Positions 61,784 through 64,000 of a stretch of DNA of 64,000 nucleotides are shown here, in pieces. The DNA lies in assembly GCA_035275265.1 (NCBI GenBank), contig DATENC010000021.1, positions 28,511-92,510 of the forward strand, written 5' to 3'. Source of the DNA: JACQAP01 sp035275265. GTDB taxonomy: Bacteria > Pseudomonadota > Gammaproteobacteria > Burkholderiales > JACQAP01. The number at the start of each line of letters is the position of its first letter. The stretch's first letter is position 1. Both the position numbers and the translations under genes were made by a program. The notes beneath the pieces are model-generated. The model was not told the origin of the DNA. It did not search any database and saw nothing but the letters and a program-made list of their open reading frames with translations.

Positions 61784-62599
61784 GTGGGTATGAATCTGGA
61801 GCACTCTCCGTTGCGCTCTCCAGCGTGGTCCATGCCGATGCTTCAGCGCCCGGTGTCGTCCGCACGACCGTCGCTCCGTCAGATCGCACACCCATCACCT
61901 CGGCAAAATCATCTTATCGCTGCGCTGCCGTCATCGGACTACGAGCGTCTCCTGCCTCATCTTGAACTGACTCCTTTGGAACTCGGCTCCGCTCTCTGCG
62001 AATCGGGCAGTCCGCAAGGTTATGTGTATTTTCCCACCAACAGCATCGTGTCCCTGCTCTACGTCCTGGAGGACGGATCCTCGGCCGAGATTGCAGTCGT
62101 TGGCAACGAGGGCGTGGTCGGCTTCGCCCTGTTCATGGGCGGCGAAACCACTCTCAGCCGCGCTGTAGTACAGAGCGCGGGCCTGGGTTACCGGCTAAGA
62201 GCAGGACTAATGAAAACCGAATTCGGTCAAGGCGGAGATCTGCAGTGCTTGCTGCTGCGCTATACGCAGGCGTTGATCACGCAGATGGCGCAGACCGCGG
62301 TGTGCAACCGCCACCATGCGGTCGAGCAGCAGTTGTGCCGCTGGCTGCTCTTGAGCCTGGACCGTCTTCCTTCGAACGAGCTCACCATGACCCAGGAATT
62401 GATTGCCCATAATCTTGGAGTGCGCCGCGAGGGTGTGACCGAAGCCGCTGGCAAGCTGCAGGCGGCGGGATTGATTCATTACGGCCGCGGCAAAATCACC
62501 GTGCTCGACCGTCCGAAGCTGGAAGCACGGGTATGCGAATGCTATCCCGTCGTTAAACGCGAATACGGACGCTTGCTTCCGCGAACCGCTGTGGCCTGA
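61784..62599 (+). CDS. Crp/Fnr family transcriptional regulator, copy 1
   Basis: A 271-residue regulator with a cyclic-nucleotide-binding-like jelly-roll domain and a C-terminal winged helix. The sensor part shows LELTPLELGSALCESGSPQG, YVYFPTNSIVSLLYVLEDGS and VGNEGVVGFALFMGGETTLS; the DNA-binding part shows WLLLSLDRLPSNELTMTQEL and NLGVRREGVTEAAGKLQAAG (recognition helix), then HYGRGKITVLDRPKLEARVC. GTG 61784, eight bases behind AAGGAG, is the chosen start; ATG 61790 is an alternative. No Cys cluster for an iron-sulphur centre is seen. It is the first of three tandem paralogues. Confidence 0.87.
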   Translation: MGMNLEHSPLRSPAWSMPMLQRPVSSARPSLRQIAHPSPRQNHLIAALPSSDYERLLPHLELTPLELGSALCESGSPQGYVYFPTNSIVSLLYVLEDGSSAEIAVVGNEGVVGFALFMGGETTLSRAVVQSAGLGYRLRAGLMKTEFGQGGDLQCLLLRYTQALITQMAQTAVCNRHHAVEQQLCRWLLLSLDRLPSNELTMTQELIAHNLGVRREGVTEAAGKLQAAGLIHYGRGKITVLDRPKLEARVCECYPVVKREYGRLLPRTAVA

Positions 62600-63081
62600 A
62601 CATTGTGCCTCGCCGTGGCGCGAAACCGATCCGGCGACGCGAAGTTAACGTTTCCGGCCAGGAAGCTGATCAATACTCCCGGTGTAAGCGCAACATCGAC
62701 GGCAGTTCAAGATTGCCGCGGATGTAGTCATGTGCGACCGCAGCGTTTTCCGTTGTCTTGTCGAAACGGGTTGCGACGCGTCTATCAGTCCGCCTTGGCG
62801 TTCGACGTTCCGCTTTACGCTGCCGCCAAAGCACCGCTGTTCCTGAGGAATATATTCCCGGAACTGCGCGCCGCTTCCGAGGCGCGCCCGCGTCCGAAGT
62901 ATTCGGACTCGACTGGCGCGAGAACCGCAATGCGCGGCCCACCAGTTGACGGTTAGTACGATGCCCGAATTTCTTGCCGATTCTGTGCGCTCGCGTACAT
63001 ACGGTCCATCGACGTTTGTCCGAGACTGGCTGCATCGCGAGATTGCACTTGGTCGCGATGACGTCATCTTCGGGGCTCGAA
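62600..63081. other. Intergenic region between regulator copies 1 and 2
   Basis: No gene was recognised in this 482-nt gap. It holds an imperfect palindrome at 62839-62864 (GTTCC-TGA-GGAATA facing TATTCC-C-GGAAC) and a CRP-like site at 62984-62999, 83 nt before the copy 2 start, consistent with autoregulation or cross-regulation. Confidence 0.5.
62984..62999 (+). promoter_or_regulatory. CRP-like palindrome upstream of regulator copy 2
   Basis: TGTGC-GCTCGC-GTACA, the same half-sites and six-base spacer as the sites near 60100. It is 83 nt upstream of the ATG at 63082, so regulator copy 2 may be controlled by a Crp-type protein, possibly by itself or its neighbours. Confidence 0.5.
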
Positions 63082-63822
63082 ATGTCCACAATGCTCGCGG
63101 CGCACGATCCAACGCAGAACCATCTTCTTGGCGCGCTGCCGGCAGCCGACTACCATCGCCTCCACGCCCAACTTGAACGGGTAGCCTTGCCTGTGGGTTT
63201 GGCCCTCTACGAATCCGGCATGCCTCAGGAATACGTGTATCTGCCCACCACCGGCATCGTGTCGCTGCTCTACCTCATGCGCGACGGCTCCTCGGCGGAG
63301 ATGGCTGTGGTCGGCAACGAGGGCGTGGTGGGCATTGCTTTCTTTATGGGGGGCGAGACTACCCCTAGCCGCGCGGTGGTGCAGAGCGACGGCTACGCAT
63401 TCCGGCTCACGGCCAGCCTGCTGAAGAGGGAATTCGAGCGCGCCGGGCCGCTGCAATACTTGTTGCTGCGCTTCACCCAGGCGCTGATCACGCAGATGGC
63501 ACAGACCGCAGAGTGCAACCGCCACCACGCGCCCGAGCAGCAGTTGTGCCGCTGGCTGCTCTTGAGCCTGGATCGCCTCCCCTCGAATGAACTCACCATG
63601 ACCGAAGAGTTGATTGCCAACATGCTGGGCGTGCGCCGCGAAGGCATGACCGAGGCCGCCGCCAAGCTGCAGGCGGAGGGTGTCATCCATTGCAGCCGCG
63701 GCAAGATTACAGTTGTCGACCGGGGGCAACTGGAAGCCCGGGTGTGCGAGTGCTACAGCGTGGTCAAACGCGAATCCGACCGGCTGTTGTTGCGCAACAG
63801 CGCAATGGTCGAGGTTTCGTGA
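63082..63822 (+). CDS. Crp/Fnr family transcriptional regulator, copy 2
   Basis: A 246-residue regulator, paralogous to copy 1 along its whole length: QNHLLGALPAADYHRLHAQL, YVYLPTTGIVSLLYLMRDGS, VGNEGVVGIAFFMGGETTPS, RWLLLSLDRLPSNELTMTEE and MLGVRREGMTEAAAKLQAEG (recognition helix region). The frame could extend upstream to 62974, but ATG 63082 (MSTMLAAHDPTQNHLLG) aligns with the family start. Its stop overlaps the GTG of copy 3 (GTGA), so copies 2 and 3 are translationally coupled. Confidence 0.88.
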   Translation: MSTMLAAHDPTQNHLLGALPAADYHRLHAQLERVALPVGLALYESGMPQEYVYLPTTGIVSLLYLMRDGSSAEMAVVGNEGVVGIAFFMGGETTPSRAVVQSDGYAFRLTASLLKREFERAGPLQYLLLRFTQALITQMAQTAECNRHHAPEQQLCRWLLLSLDRLPSNELTMTEELIANMLGVRREGMTEAAAKLQAEGVIHCSRGKITVVDRGQLEARVCECYSVVKRESDRLLLRNSAMVEVS

Positions 63823-64000
63823 ACGACCTCGGGCACACGCCTGCCGCGCCGGTCAGGCAGCCGCCCTCGAACGGGCAAAGTGCCGGGGCGCACCGGGAGG
63901 CCATTGAAAATAGTCTGCTCGCCGCCATGCCACGCAAGGAGTATCGGCGCCTGGCGGCCGCGCTCGAACCGGTCTCGTTGACCTTTGGCGAGGTGCTCTA
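63819..64000 (+). CDS. Crp/Fnr family transcriptional regulator, copy 3, 3'-truncated by window edge
   Basis: The GTG at 63819 overlaps the stop of copy 2. The visible 60 codons contain AIENSLLAAMPRKEYRRLAA and ALEPVSLTFGEVL, which align with the N-terminal segment NHLLGALPAADYHRLHAQLE of copy 2, after a Pro- and Gly-rich lead. The rest of the sensor domain and the DNA-binding part lie beyond the window. Three paralogues in a row point to tandem duplication. Confidence 0.75.
   Translation, partial: MNDLGHTPAAPVRQPPSNGQSAGAHREAIENSLLAAMPRKEYRRLAAALEPVSLTFGEVL

Overview
The window looks like a chromosomal segment of a GC-rich betaproteobacterium. The grounds are a Bug/TctC-type solute-binding protein, a CaiB/acyl-CoA dehydrogenase catabolic cluster, DUF1415, and above all a large exopolysaccharide (EPS) locus of the exosortase A (XrtA/EpsH, PEP-CTERM) type. 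No rRNA, tRNA, CRISPR array, transposase or phage gene was seen, and neither the exosortase itself nor a PEP-CTERM substrate lies inside the window.

Positions 1-50300 are the EPS locus. It carries nine glycosyltransferases, a GDP-mannose 6-dehydrogenase (algD-like), a Wzx-type flippase, an O-antigen-ligase-like protein, two NodB-type deacetylases, a parallel beta-helix protein, a heparinase II/III-like lyase, an SGNH protein, a carbamoyltransferase with its small membrane partners (SxtJ, DUF5989), a FemAB-like protein, a methyltransferase, two exosortase-A-associated hydrolases and five asparagine-synthetase-like proteins. Fourteen genes from 48056 down to 27505 run in one direction and hold most of the core sugar assembly functions.

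The most striking part is a seven-gene minus-strand operon at 14934-7766: GNAT-like acyltransferase, acyl carrier protein, amino-acid adenylating ligase, both subunits of coenzyme-B12 glutamate mutase (GlmS, GlmE), its MutL/GlmL partner, and a PLP decarboxylase. This matches the logic of the vicenistatin starter pathway (VinH/VinI mutase, VinN ligase, VinL carrier, VinO decarboxylase), which makes 3-aminoisobutyryl-ACP from glutamate. The inference is that this organism makes a carrier-bound methylated beta-amino acid and attaches it to its polysaccharide. A second ligase/decarboxylase pair (17574-20539) and a second ACP (5201) form the ordinary exosortase-A set, so two parallel aminoacyl-ACP routes may feed one polymer.

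Positions 50400-58040 hold unrelated genes: a small zinc-ribbon protein, a short hypothetical protein, DUF1415, a DUF1924-like cytochrome with an extra heme motif, then a plus-strand run of Gfo/Idh oxidoreductase, HpcH/HpaI aldolase, cupin, TctC-type binding protein, CaiB CoA-transferase and acyl-CoA dehydrogenase. Positions 58074-64000 hold small envelope proteins, a lipoprotein, the remnant of an ice-binding-like protein, and three tandem Crp/Fnr-type regulators. Seven CRP-like palindromes (consensus TGTGC-N6-GCACA) cluster around these last genes.

Many gaps in the EPS locus contain degenerate copies of the short motifs CCACGGAAACACACGGAA and CACAGATGAACACGGAT, often as inverted pairs. A separate 9-bp inverted repeat tract lies at 54527-54672.
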